From the NCBI RefSeq assembly GCF_003315035.1, contig NZ_QNRE01000001.1, forward strand, positions 345,224-409,223: a stretch of DNA of 64,000 nt, read 5' to 3'. Below the pieces are notes generated by a model. That model was given only the letters and a program-made list of their open reading frames with translations. It had not been told where the DNA came from and did no database searches. This document shows positions 43,182-52,597 of the stretch, in pieces (the stretch's first letter is position 1; every line of letters starts with the position of its first letter). Position numbers and translations under genes: made by a program. Source of the stretch: Nocardia puris. Lineage in GTDB: Bacteria; Actinomycetota; Actinomycetes; Mycobacteriales; Mycobacteriaceae.

Positions 43182-45233
43182 ATGGAGCACGGCCAGCAGG
43201 GCGCCGAATCGGTGGGCGCGATCTTGTCCGGCATCGCGGAGCTCCTGCGCGACGTGAGCGGCAGGCTCGACGCCGTCGCGGCCCAGGTGGCCGACGACAA
43301 CGGTATCGAGACGCGCTTGAAGAAGCTGGAGGCGTGGGCCTTCCGCACCGAACAGGACGTGTCCGCGCTCGGCGCGCGCCTCGAGGGCGCGGACCCGGCG
43401 GCCGAGACCGCGCGCCACCACCTGCCGCGGGCCGAGTCCGTGTCGAGGTTGGTCGAGGGGGCCCGTTTCGAGGTGCCCGAGACCGCGGGAGAGATCGCCG
43501 GTGATTCCGGAGTGCCGGGTTCACGCGCCGGGCGGACGCGTGCGCGGGCTGAGGGCTCGCGCACGGTGGCGGTTGGGGATTCGGGCGCCGGGCACGCCGA
43601 CGGACGCCGGGGGGATCCAACCGGGGACACGCTCTCCGGGCACACCCAAGGGCGCCTTGGGGATTCCGCCGGGAGTTCCTTCCCCGGGCGCACCCGGGGG
43701 CGCCGCGCGGATTCGGCCGAGGGTGCACCGGTCGGCGCGGAAGGACACCGGGCCGAGTCCACTGACGGCTCGGTGGGGCCGGTTGACAGCCTCCCTGCCG
43801 AGTCCACGGAGCGTTCACGCGCCGAGCAAGCCTCGGGTGGTGGCTCCGCAACGTCGAACGCGTCGCGCGTCGAGCAGGTCGGCACGCCGAACGCGCCGGG
43901 GCGCGAACACTCGCCCGGCCGGTGGCACGACTCCGGCCGCGAGACCACACCGGCACGGCCGAACGACGCCAACGCCTTCCAGCCGTTCGACATCGCCTCG
44001 GGCCAAGGCCTCGATGCCGTGGCGAGCGGGCAGGCCGACACCGGGTCGGCCCGGCGGCTCGACAGCGCGCAGGCCCAGTTCGAGAACGCGTCCGGCGTGC
44101 GGTCCGAGGCCGCAGATAACCGGCAGCTCGACAGTGCGTCCGCGCGGCACACGACCGCCGGGCACGAGAACATCTCCGGTCGGCCCCTCGACACGTCGCC
44201 GCAGCACGAAAGCTCCGGGCGGCGGGATTCCGCGACCGGACGGCAACTCGACACCGGAGCGGCCCTCGCCTCCGGCCCGCGACACGAGACGAACACCGGT
44301 CTCCGGCCCTCTGATTCACCCGCCCGACCCGAGACCACGCCCGCCGAACCCCACGACGCCGCCCCGCAACAGCGGGCCGCCCCCACCCAGTGGCGCGAGT
44401 TCACGCCCGCGCAGAACCCGCAACGGGACCAGCGGCCGGACGCCGCGCACCGGCACGAGTTCGCGCCGGCGCAGCAGGAGACCACGCCCGTCCAGCGGCA
44501 CGGCGACGCCACCGAGTTCACGCACCCGGACGCTCCCCCTCCCGACGCCGCCCGCGTCGACAGCCCCGGCCTCACGCGTTCCGCACCACCGCTCGCGGAC
44601 GGAGCGCGGACCGCCGCCGAACACGCCGGTACGTCCGACGCGGCGCGCCCCACCCGCGCCGAGCGCCTGCGCCCGTCGACTCCCGCCGACGCCGCGCCGG
44701 CCGCGACGTCGAGACTCACCGACGACATGATCCATTCGTCCGCTCCCGCCGAGCCACAGAGCACCGACAGTTTCGAGTCCGGCGCCGTCGCGGCCCGCGT
44801 GGAGTCGTCGCCCACCCCGCCCGCGCCCGCCCTGCCGCGGCGTGAGCCCACCGCCATCCCGCCCGCCCTGCACGACTGGATGGAACCGACCATCTCGCGT
44901 CCGCCGCTCACCACCGCCCCGGAGTCGAACGGGCACAATCAGGTTCCGCCGAATCCGGACCCGCCGTTCGCGAACACCTACGGCTACGAGTCGGTGTTCG
45001 AGCCCGTCCCGCCCTCGGGCAACGGTCACCACGACACCCCGATCTCGCGGCCCGACGCCAACCTCACCGCCCCGCGCCCCGACCGCGACGACCCCGCCGC
45101 GAGCCAGCACCGCGCGCCCACCGAGGACAACTCGCACGTCGACAAACTCCAAGCCATGCTCGACGAACTCAAGCGCAACCCGGCCGGCCCCTTCGGCCGC
45201 CCCCTGAACTCCCCCTCCGGCGAGCCCGCCTGA
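43182..45233 (+). CDS. Large disordered protein with N-terminal coiled coil
   Basis: A 683-residue protein. Residues 1-70 are helical (SVGAILSGIAELLRDVSGRLDAVAAQ; ETRLKKLEAWAFRTEQDVSALGARL), likely a short coiled coil. Residues 80-640 are a low-complexity sequence of A, S, T, P, R, D, H and Q with loosely repeated units such as R-x-LDSA and ARHE. The last 30 residues again form a helix (HVDKLQAMLDELKRNPAGP). No signal peptide or membrane helix. The ordered ends suggest a scaffold with binding sites at each end. No family recognised; strong codon bias on this strand supports it as real. Confidence 0.65.
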   Translation: MEHGQQGAESVGAILSGIAELLRDVSGRLDAVAAQVADDNGIETRLKKLEAWAFRTEQDVSALGARLEGADPAAETARHHLPRAESVSRLVEGARFEVPETAGEIAGDSGVPGSRAGRTRARAEGSRTVAVGDSGAGHADGRRGDPTGDTLSGHTQGRLGDSAGSSFPGRTRGRRADSAEGAPVGAEGHRAESTDGSVGPVDSLPAESTERSRAEQASGGGSATSNASRVEQVGTPNAPGREHSPGRWHDSGRETTPARPNDANAFQPFDIASGQGLDAVASGQADTGSARRLDSAQAQFENASGVRSEAADNRQLDSASARHTTAGHENISGRPLDTSPQHESSGRRDSATGRQLDTGAALASGPRHETNTGLRPSDSPARPETTPAEPHDAAPQQRAAPTQWREFTPAQNPQRDQRPDAAHRHEFAPAQQETTPVQRHGDATEFTHPDAPPPDAARVDSPGLTRSAPPLADGARTAAEHAGTSDAARPTRAERLRPSTPADAAPAATSRLTDDMIHSSAPAEPQSTDSFESGAVAARVESSPTPPAPALPRREPTAIPPALHDWMEPTISRPPLTTAPESNGHNQVPPNPDPPFANTYGYESVFEPVPPSGNGHHDTPISRPDANLTAPRPDRDDPAASQHRAPTEDNSHVDKLQAMLDELKRNPAGPFGRPLNSPSGEPA

Positions 45234-45739
45234 GCTCACGAAGCCCCGGCAGCGGTCCGGTGCCGCCGTCGACGCGGAACACCGGGACCGAAGCCGCCGC
45301 CACGACGGGCTCGTGGAGCACGCCGATCACATTCGGCCGGCAAGTACCTATCGGCACAGCGAGCTCCGGGCACGATCCAGCCGTAACCGCACAGAGGCGG
45401 CCACCTCCCGCGACGTGCCTGTCGCCGGGTGAGCAGTTTCCCTCGCCACAGCCGGCGCGCGGCGCGTGTGGCTGGAGGGGAGTGAGCCTGTCTCCGGAAC
45501 CGAGGCCGACGCGATCACTCCCCGCTACAACCGACGGTCCACGCCCGCACCGGTGACCGGATGCGGAAGCATGCCCGCCCGGCCTCAGCGGCACACGGGA
45601 CCGCCCCCGGTACGGGGCCGACGGTACACGCGCGTTGATCTCCCGGCGCAGCGCTGTCCGGCGGCTACCGTGCACCCGCAACGTCCACACGCACGTGGGA
45701 CGCGTGTACGCACCGAGCTGACGGTCACCACCGTTGCGT
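45234..45739. other. Intergenic, no gene seen
   Basis: About 500 bp between convergent genes. No convincing coding frame, hairpin with flanking T-run, or repeat was found. Confidence 0.45.
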
Positions 45740-46657
45740 CTACCCGCGTTTGCGCTTCTCCCCCTCCGGCGCCAGCAACGACCGCACGACTTCGCGCAAC
45801 CACCGGTGGCCGCTGTCGGCGGTGTTGCGCGGGTGCCATGCCATGCCGATCGAGACCTCGGGCAGTGGTAGCGGAATATCGAAGGTGCGCAGGCCGAGTG
45901 CGCGCAGGGCGCCCGCGGCCAGGCGGGCGGGGGCGGGGCAGATCAGGTCGCCCGGACGGACGGCGAGCAGGGCGGTGGTGAGGTCGGGGACCGTGGCGAC
46001 CACGCGGCGGGTGCGGCCGTGCAGGGCGAGCCGGTCGTCGATGGGCCCGCGGGCGCGGCCGAGGCGCGAGACCGCCACGTGGGCGGCGGAGGCATAGGCG
46101 GCGACGGTGACGCGGCCGGTGATCAACGGATGCCGTGGCGCCGCGACCCCGATGAGCCGGTCGCCGAACACCCGCTGCGTCGCGATCTCGGGGTCGCCCG
46201 GTTCGAGCACGCCCACCGCGAGATCGGCGCGGCCGTCGCGCAAGGCCGCCACGCCGTCGACGTCGTCGGACAGAAAACGCAGCGTCACCCCTGGTGCCTG
46301 CTTGCGCACGGTCGCGAGTAGCGAGCCCGCCAATCCGGCGCGCACGGCGTCGTCGGCCGCCACGGCGAATCCGCGCCGCAGTCCGGCCGGGTCGGCCTCG
46401 GCACGCTCCGCCAGCAACGCCCGCCCGCGCTCGACCACCGCGCGCACCTCGTAGCGGATCTCGAGGGCGCGGGGCGTCGGCACCAGATTGCGGCCCGCGC
46501 GCACGAGCAGCGGATCGTCCAGCGCCCGCCGCAACCGCGCCAGCGTCCTGCTCATCGCGGGCGCCGACGTGCCCAGCCGTTCGGCGGCGCCGGTGACGCT
46601 GCCGGTCTCGAGCAGCGCATCCAGCGCCACCAGCAGATTCAGGTCGAGGGCGTCCAC
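45740..46657 (-). CDS. LysR-family transcriptional regulator
   Basis: A 305-residue LysR regulator. The N-terminal winged helix (LDLNLLVALDALLETGSVTGAAERLGTSAPAMSRTLARLRRAL, residues 3-46) is canonical; a two-lobed periplasmic-binding-like effector domain follows (GLRRGFAVAADDAVRAGL onward). The GTG start (VDALDLNLL) agrees with family length. LysR proteins usually control an adjacent gene; the nearest candidate is the flavin monooxygenase at 47100, although both face the same way. Confidence 0.92.
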   Translation of the reverse strand: MDALDLNLLVALDALLETGSVTGAAERLGTSAPAMSRTLARLRRALDDPLLVRAGRNLVPTPRALEIRYEVRAVVERGRALLAERAEADPAGLRRGFAVAADDAVRAGLAGSLLATVRKQAPGVTLRFLSDDVDGVAALRDGRADLAVGVLEPGDPEIATQRVFGDRLIGVAAPRHPLITGRVTVAAYASAAHVAVSRLGRARGPIDDRLALHGRTRRVVATVPDLTTALLAVRPGDLICPAPARLAAGALRALGLRTFDIPLPLPEVSIGMAWHPRNTADSGHRWLREVVRSLLAPEGEKRKRG

Positions 46658-46786
46658 CCGCGGATTATCACAGATGGAATCGGAGCCCCCGAGCATTGCG
46701 CATGCGGCAATCCGCGAGGGCGGCCCGACCGGAACCTGCCCGCGCACCCCCCGCTGCGTGTGCCCCTCACCGGCACGGCACCGATC

Positions 46787-46857
46787 TCCCCGCCACCGTG
46801 TGCCACGCTGTCCCGCCACCATGCACCACGCTGTCCCCGCCACCGTGTGCCACGCTG
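46787..46857. repeat. Three tandem 23-24-bp repeats
   Basis: The unit TCCCCGCCACCGTGTGCCACGCTG occurs at 46787-46810 and 46834-46857 exactly, with a variant (one base shorter, CATGCACC in place of CGTGTGCC) between them. It lies upstream of the LysR gene and is non-coding. Confidence 0.75.
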
Positions 46858-46917
46858 TCGACGCGTTCCGGCCAGCCGCTGCGCACTGCACCGCTCCACG
46901 GGCGATGCGCTACGACG

Positions 46918-47180
46918 GACGCAGGCCGAATCGGCTTACGCCCCAATCCTCTGGCCTGCAACGGATGCGGTCATGAGCACGGAACCGGGCGGGTGAGCCG
47001 AACCCACCGACGGCTCACATCGTCCCCGGCTGGGGCGCACTGGCAGGAATCACCGGGCGGCACGCAGGCCGAGCCTGGCGGGAGGAATCCTCAGCCCCCT
47101 CACGCCTGCGACGGATGTGGGTCGCGAACCGGGGCGGGGGCGGGCGGGGTGGGCTCCACCGACGGCTTGGACCGTTCCAG
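46918..47180. repeat. Imperfect direct duplication at the 3' end of the monooxygenase gene
   Basis: About 46918-47028 and 47061-47180 align in order through shared blocks: GCAGGCCGA, AATCCTC, GCCTGC-ACGGATG, GAACCGG and CCACCGACGGCT. The second copy includes the stop and last codons of the flavin monooxygenase; the first is a decayed echo downstream of it. Confidence 0.55.
46993..47018. terminator. Hairpin downstream of the flavin monooxygenase gene
   Basis: GTGAGCCG pairs with CGGCTCAC (8 bp, 10-base loop) within the duplicated segment, about 80 bp past the monooxygenase stop. Confidence 0.45.
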
Positions 47181-48632
47181 CGTCCCCCGGTACGCGGCGG
47201 GGCGCACGGGCCGGAACCACTGGGCGGCGCGGGCCGAGCGCGGCAGTCGGAGGTTCAGGTCCGCCAGCATCTCGTCCAGGTTGCGCAGTGCGAACGGGGT
47301 GATGGTGGTGCCGTGGGCGTGGTGGCCGTCGGTGCCCGCCGACATCCACGCCAGCCGCCGGTCGATCTCCTCGCCCATCTGCTCGCGGGTGGGCACGGCG
47401 AGGCGGCCTGCGAGCAGCGCGGCGATCCAGTGCGCGCCCACCTCGGAGCTCAGGGTGCTCACCACCGACGAGTTGTAGCCCGCGAAGCTGATATTGGGGA
47501 CCTCGACGGGCAGGATGTGCCGGTAGAGGCGGAAGTTGCCGTCCTCGTCGGTGAGCTGCCGCTGGATGTACGGGGTGAGGAACGGCACGCGCCGCTGGAA
47601 TCCGGTGGCGCAGACGATGAGGTCGGCGGGTAGCTCCGCACCGTCGGACAGCCACGCGACCGGGCCCTGCGCGCCGGCGGACAGTTCGTCGACGGTGGTG
47701 TCGCGCAGCACGGTGATGCGCCCGTCGCGGACCTGCTCGTAGAACCCGTCGGTGACCACGCCGACGCTGCTCTGCGCGATCTCCTCGAACCGGCCCTCCG
47801 GCACCAGGTTCAGCTCCCGCAGGCCGAGCCGCTTGGTGACCATCTCCTGGAGCACGTCGAAATCGGTGTCGCGGAAGCTGCGGCCACCGCCGTGCAGGAA
47901 CCGTTCCAGGCCGCGCGGTTCCAGGTGCTGGAAATGCGCCTGGCCCAGGCGACTCAGCAGCAGGCGTTCGAAGCTGAGCCCGCGCGCCAGCTTGCGCGGG
48001 ATCTTCCACAGCAACCGGCGGGCGACCACCGTGGTGGACGCGGCGACGTGGCTGACGGCCTCGGCGATATCGCACGCGGACTGGCCGTAGCCGATCACCA
48101 GCACCGTTTTGCCGCGCGCCGCCTCCACATCGTGGAACTGCGAGGAGTGCACCACCTGACCGCCGAGGGTGTGGAACGCGTCGACGCCGCGGATGTCCGG
48201 CATGGCCGGTTCGCTGTAGACGCCGTTGGCGACCACCAGGTGATCACAGGAGGTGCGGTGGATGCCGTTCTCGTCGCGGACCTCGAGCAACCATCCGCTG
48301 TCCACCGGGTCGGCCGCCACCACCTCGGTGCCGAGCCGCACCTGCTCGCGCAGTCCGAAGTGCTGGACGTATCCCTCCAGGTAGGCCTGCATCTGGGCAC
48401 CGTCGGGCACCGCGGGGTAGTCCTCGGGCATGGGGAAGTCCGAGAAGTGATAGGTGTGCTTGGAGTTCTGCGCGCGCAGCCCCGGATAGCGCCGCGTCGC
48501 ACTCCACACACCACCCACGTCGGGCGCCCGTTCGAACACCTCGACCGGAAAACCCTCCCGGCCCAACACCTTCGCGCAGGCGAGGCCCGCAATGCCCGCA
48601 CCTACGATCGCGATGCGGCTACCGCTCGTCAT
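47100..48632 (-). CDS. Flavin-containing monooxygenase-like NAD(P)/FAD oxidoreductase
   Basis: A 510-residue flavoprotein. The FAD site IAIVGAGIAGLACAKVLGREG lies at the N-terminus, followed by GGVWSATRRYPGLRAQNSKHTY, the FMO-like LGGQVVHSSQF segment, and the NADP site VLVIGYGQSACDIAEA near residue 195; LIVCATGFQ marks the FMO C-terminal signature. It likely hydroxylates or oxygenates a small organic substrate. The C-terminus is proline-rich. The ATG of MTSGSR is used (a GTG two codons upstream is possible). Neighbours are a P450 and a LysR regulator, suggesting a catabolic or tailoring set. Confidence 0.9.
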   Translation of the reverse strand: MTSGSRIAIVGAGIAGLACAKVLGREGFPVEVFERAPDVGGVWSATRRYPGLRAQNSKHTYHFSDFPMPEDYPAVPDGAQMQAYLEGYVQHFGLREQVRLGTEVVAADPVDSGWLLEVRDENGIHRTSCDHLVVANGVYSEPAMPDIRGVDAFHTLGGQVVHSSQFHDVEAARGKTVLVIGYGQSACDIAEAVSHVAASTTVVARRLLWKIPRKLARGLSFERLLLSRLGQAHFQHLEPRGLERFLHGGGRSFRDTDFDVLQEMVTKRLGLRELNLVPEGRFEEIAQSSVGVVTDGFYEQVRDGRITVLRDTTVDELSAGAQGPVAWLSDGAELPADLIVCATGFQRRVPFLTPYIQRQLTDEDGNFRLYRHILPVEVPNISFAGYNSSVVSTLSSEVGAHWIAALLAGRLAVPTREQMGEEIDRRLAWMSAGTDGHHAHGTTITPFALRNLDEMLADLNLRLPRSARAAQWFRPVRPAAYRGTLERSKPSVEPTPPAPAPVRDPHPSQA

Positions 48633-48701
48633 GGGCACCGAGAGTACCCGCCCGCGCGGCCGCGCAAAGCTCGCGGGCGCAATCCCGGACGAATGACCGC
48701 C

Positions 48702-49937
<1,236 letters not shown>

Positions 49938-50118
49938 GCTGAACCTCTCCCCGTTCGGCGAGTCATGTTGCGCCCCTTCGATGGTGGCACGGACCACGGT
50001 CCACGTCACGAAACGGCGGAAACCCGCGTGAGCGCGACCCGCGCACTCGAGCCCCGGCGACCTCTCCGCGAATTCCGTGAACCGCACACCGGCCGCGATC
50101 GGATGCGGTAGCGTATCG

Positions 50119-50134
50119 GATACAAATTTGTATC
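50119..50134. promoter_or_regulatory. 16-bp palindrome between P450 and FAD dehydrogenase
   Basis: GATACAAATTTGTATC is an exact palindrome 43 bp before the FAD dehydrogenase ATG and 182 bp from the P450 start. AT-rich in a GC-rich genome, it is a good operator candidate for the TetR encoded at the end of the same operon. Confidence 0.75.
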
Positions 50135-50176
50135 GAACAGCGGACGACGCCGGTCCGCACGATCGAAGGATCAGCC

Positions 50177-51862
50177 ATGAGTAGTGCCGACTCCCCCGCC
50201 GCCGATGTCATCGTGGTCGGCGCGGGCCTGGCCGGATTGGTCGCCACCTACGAGCTGACCCGCGCGGGCCGCCGGGTGCTCGTGCTGGATCAGGAGAACC
50301 GCAACAATCTCGGCGGCCAGGCGTTCTGGTCGCTGGGCGGGCTGTTCTTCGTGGACAGCCCCGAACAGCGCCGCCTCGGCATCAAGGACTCCTACGAGCT
50401 GGCCCTGCAGGACTGGCTCGGCTCGGCCGGCTTCGACCGCGACGACGAGGACCACTGGGCGCGGCAGTGGGCCGAGGCGTACGTGCGCTTCGCCGCCACC
50501 GAGAAGCGCGACTACCTGCACGCGCTCGGGCTGCGGGTGACGCCGCTGGTCGGCTGGGCCGAGCGCGGCGGTGCGCTGGCCGACGGGCACGGCAACTCGG
50601 TGCCGCGCTTCCACCTCACCTGGGGGACCGGCCCCGAGGTGGTCCGCGTATTCGCCGAACCGGTGCTCGAGGCCGAGCGAAAAGGTCTGGTGACCTTCGC
50701 GTTCCGCCACCGCGTGGACGAGCTCATCGTCGAGGACGACGCGGTGGTGGGCGTGCGCGGCGGCGTGCTCGAGAACACCGATCTGGCGCGCGGCAAGGCA
50801 TCCTCGCGCACGGTGGTGGGCGACTTCGAGTTCCGCGCGCCCGCGGTGGTGGTGACCTCCGGCGGCATCGGCCACAACCACGAGCTGATCCGGCGCAACT
50901 GGCCGGTCGAGCGCCTCGGCCCCTGCCCCGAGACGCTGATCTCGGGCGTGCCCGCGCACGTCGACGGGCGCATGCTCGGCATCTCCGAGGCCGCCGGCGG
51001 CGCGATTGTCAACCGGGATCGCATGTGGCACTACACCGAGGGCATCAACAACTGGGACCCGATCTGGCCCGACCACGCCATCCGCATCATCCCCGGCCCG
51101 TCCTCGCTGTGGTTCGACGCGAACGGAAAGCGGCTGCCCGCACCGTGTTTCCCCGGCTTCGACACCAACACGACGATGAAGGCGATCCTGGCCACCGGCT
51201 ACGACTACTCGTGGTTCGTGCTGACCCAGTCGATCATCGAGAAGGAGTTCGCGCTCTCGGGCTCCGAGCAGAACCCCGACATCACCGGCAAGGACCTCAA
51301 GCTGCTGCTCAAGAGCCGGGTCGCCAAGGGCGCGCCCGGCCCGGTGGAGGCGTTCAAACAGCACGGTGTGGACTTCGTCGTCGCCGACACCCTCGCCGAA
51401 CTCGTCGACGGCATGAACGCGATCGCGCGCGGCCCGAAACTGGACCCGGCCGAGCTGGAACGCCAGATCGTGGCGCGCGACCGCGACATCGACAACAAGT
51501 ACTCCAAGGACGCGCAGTTGATGGCGATCACCAACGCGCGCCAGTACTTCGGCGACAAGGCCGGCCGCGTCGCCAAGCCGCACCGCATCCTCGATCCGGC
51601 CGCGGGCCCGCTGATCGCGGTGCGCCTGAACATCCTCACCCGCAAGACGCTGGGCGGTCTCCAGACCAACCTGGACTCGCAGGTGATCCGTCCCGACGGC
51701 ACGCCGCTGCCCGGCCTGTACGCGGCGGGCGAGGTGGCCGGTTTCGGCGGCGGCGGTGTGCACGGCTACAACGCGCTGGAGGGCACCTTCCTGGGCGGCT
51801 GCATCTTCTCCGGTCGCGCCGCCGGGCGCGCGCTGGCGCGAAAGCCGGCGAAGGGGGCCTGA
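50177..51862 (+). CDS. FAD-binding dehydrogenase (3-ketosteroid dehydrogenase/fumarate-reductase-like)
   Basis: A 561-residue flavoprotein. VIVVGAGLAGLVATYELTRAG and LDQENRNNLGGQAFWSLGGLFF form the FAD site; PAVVVTSGGIGHNHELIRRN and the C-terminal GLYAAGEVAGFGGGGVHGYNALEGTFLGGC close it. The family includes 3-ketosteroid-delta1-dehydrogenases, and this branch resembles M. tuberculosis Rv0785, whose substrate is not established. The start codon follows GAAGGA. It is followed one base later by a TetR gene; both probably form an operon controlled by the 16-bp palindrome. Confidence 0.9.
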   Translation: MSSADSPAADVIVVGAGLAGLVATYELTRAGRRVLVLDQENRNNLGGQAFWSLGGLFFVDSPEQRRLGIKDSYELALQDWLGSAGFDRDDEDHWARQWAEAYVRFAATEKRDYLHALGLRVTPLVGWAERGGALADGHGNSVPRFHLTWGTGPEVVRVFAEPVLEAERKGLVTFAFRHRVDELIVEDDAVVGVRGGVLENTDLARGKASSRTVVGDFEFRAPAVVVTSGGIGHNHELIRRNWPVERLGPCPETLISGVPAHVDGRMLGISEAAGGAIVNRDRMWHYTEGINNWDPIWPDHAIRIIPGPSSLWFDANGKRLPAPCFPGFDTNTTMKAILATGYDYSWFVLTQSIIEKEFALSGSEQNPDITGKDLKLLLKSRVAKGAPGPVEAFKQHGVDFVVADTLAELVDGMNAIARGPKLDPAELERQIVARDRDIDNKYSKDAQLMAITNARQYFGDKAGRVAKPHRILDPAAGPLIAVRLNILTRKTLGGLQTNLDSQVIRPDGTPLPGLYAAGEVAGFGGGGVHGYNALEGTFLGGCIFSGRAAGRALARKPAKGA

Positions 51863-51863
51863 G

Positions 51864-52508
51864 GTGCCCGCCGCCGAGGCGCCAGGCGCCGCACCCGCAC
51901 CCCGCGTCACCAAGCGGCGCGGGCAGACCAGGCAGCGCCTGCTGGACGCGGCGTTCGACACGTTCGCCGAGGAGGGTTTCGGGCATTCGACGGTCGAGAT
52001 GATCTGTGAGCGCGCCGGATACACGCGCGGCGCGTTCTACTCGAACTTCACCTCGCTCGAGGAGCTCTTCCTGGCCATGTGGCACCAGCGCTCGGCGCGG
52101 ATGATCGAGGACATGGCCGCCGCGCTGGCGGCCATGCCCACCGACATGGCCGATATGACGGGGATCGCCGACGCGCTGCTGGATGTGACGCCGTTCGACG
52201 CCAAGTGGTACGGCATCACCGCCGAGTTCACCGCGCACGCCCTGCGCAATCCGGATCTGCGCGCCGTGATGGTGGCCCGCGAACAGGCCATCGCGGACGC
52301 GATCATGCCGCTGCTGGAAACCCAGATCCGCCGGGCGGGCCGCGTCGTGCGCGACCCGGCCGCGCTGGGGCAGGCGTTGATCGCGGTGCACGACGGCACC
52401 CTGGTGCAGTGCCTGATGGAACCGGAGAATCCCGTGGTGCGCCGGCGCCGGACCGACCTGTTCCTCACGGTCGTCCTGGCTTACACCGACGAGCCGGCCC
52501 GCCGCTGA
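51864..52508 (+). CDS. TetR-family transcriptional regulator
   Basis: A 214-residue TetR protein: DTFAEEGFGHSTVEMICERAGYTRGAFYSNFTSLEELF is the DNA-binding region (about residues 32-68), followed by the helical ligand domain. GTG starts one base after the dehydrogenase stop (TGA G GTG), indicating co-translation. It likely represses its own operon at GATACAAATTTGTATC. The stop codon lies within a 12-bp hairpin shared with the convergent desulfurase gene. Confidence 0.9.
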   Translation: MPAAEAPGAAPAPRVTKRRGQTRQRLLDAAFDTFAEEGFGHSTVEMICERAGYTRGAFYSNFTSLEELFLAMWHQRSARMIEDMAAALAAMPTDMADMTGIADALLDVTPFDAKWYGITAEFTAHALRNPDLRAVMVAREQAIADAIMPLLETQIRRAGRVVRDPAALGQALIAVHDGTLVQCLMEPENPVVRRRRTDLFLTVVLAYTDEPARR

Positions 52509-52524
52509 CGGCTCAGCGGCGGGC
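52497..52524. terminator. Bidirectional hairpin containing the tetR stop
   Basis: GCCCGCCGCTGA, loop CGGC, TCAGCGGCGGGC: 12 perfect base pairs, with the tetR TGA inside the stem, between two convergent genes. Confidence 0.75.
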
Positions 52525-52597
52525 ACGGGTGAGGCTGCCACCCTCCTCGTCGGCGTGCAGGCCGGCGTGACGGTTCAGCGGCGGGCACGGGCGAGGC
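52507..52597. repeat. 30-bp direct repeat at the desulfurase 3' end
   Basis: Bases 52507-52536 and 52568-52597 match in 28 of 30 positions (TGACGG-TCAGCGGCGGGC...). The second copy contains the stop codon and last codons of the cysteine desulfurase; the first is an echo 61 bp away. Confidence 0.75.

Noticed and set aside
46787..46857. CRISPR-like array
   Set aside because: Repeats are directly tandem without spacers and there are only three units; no cas genes.
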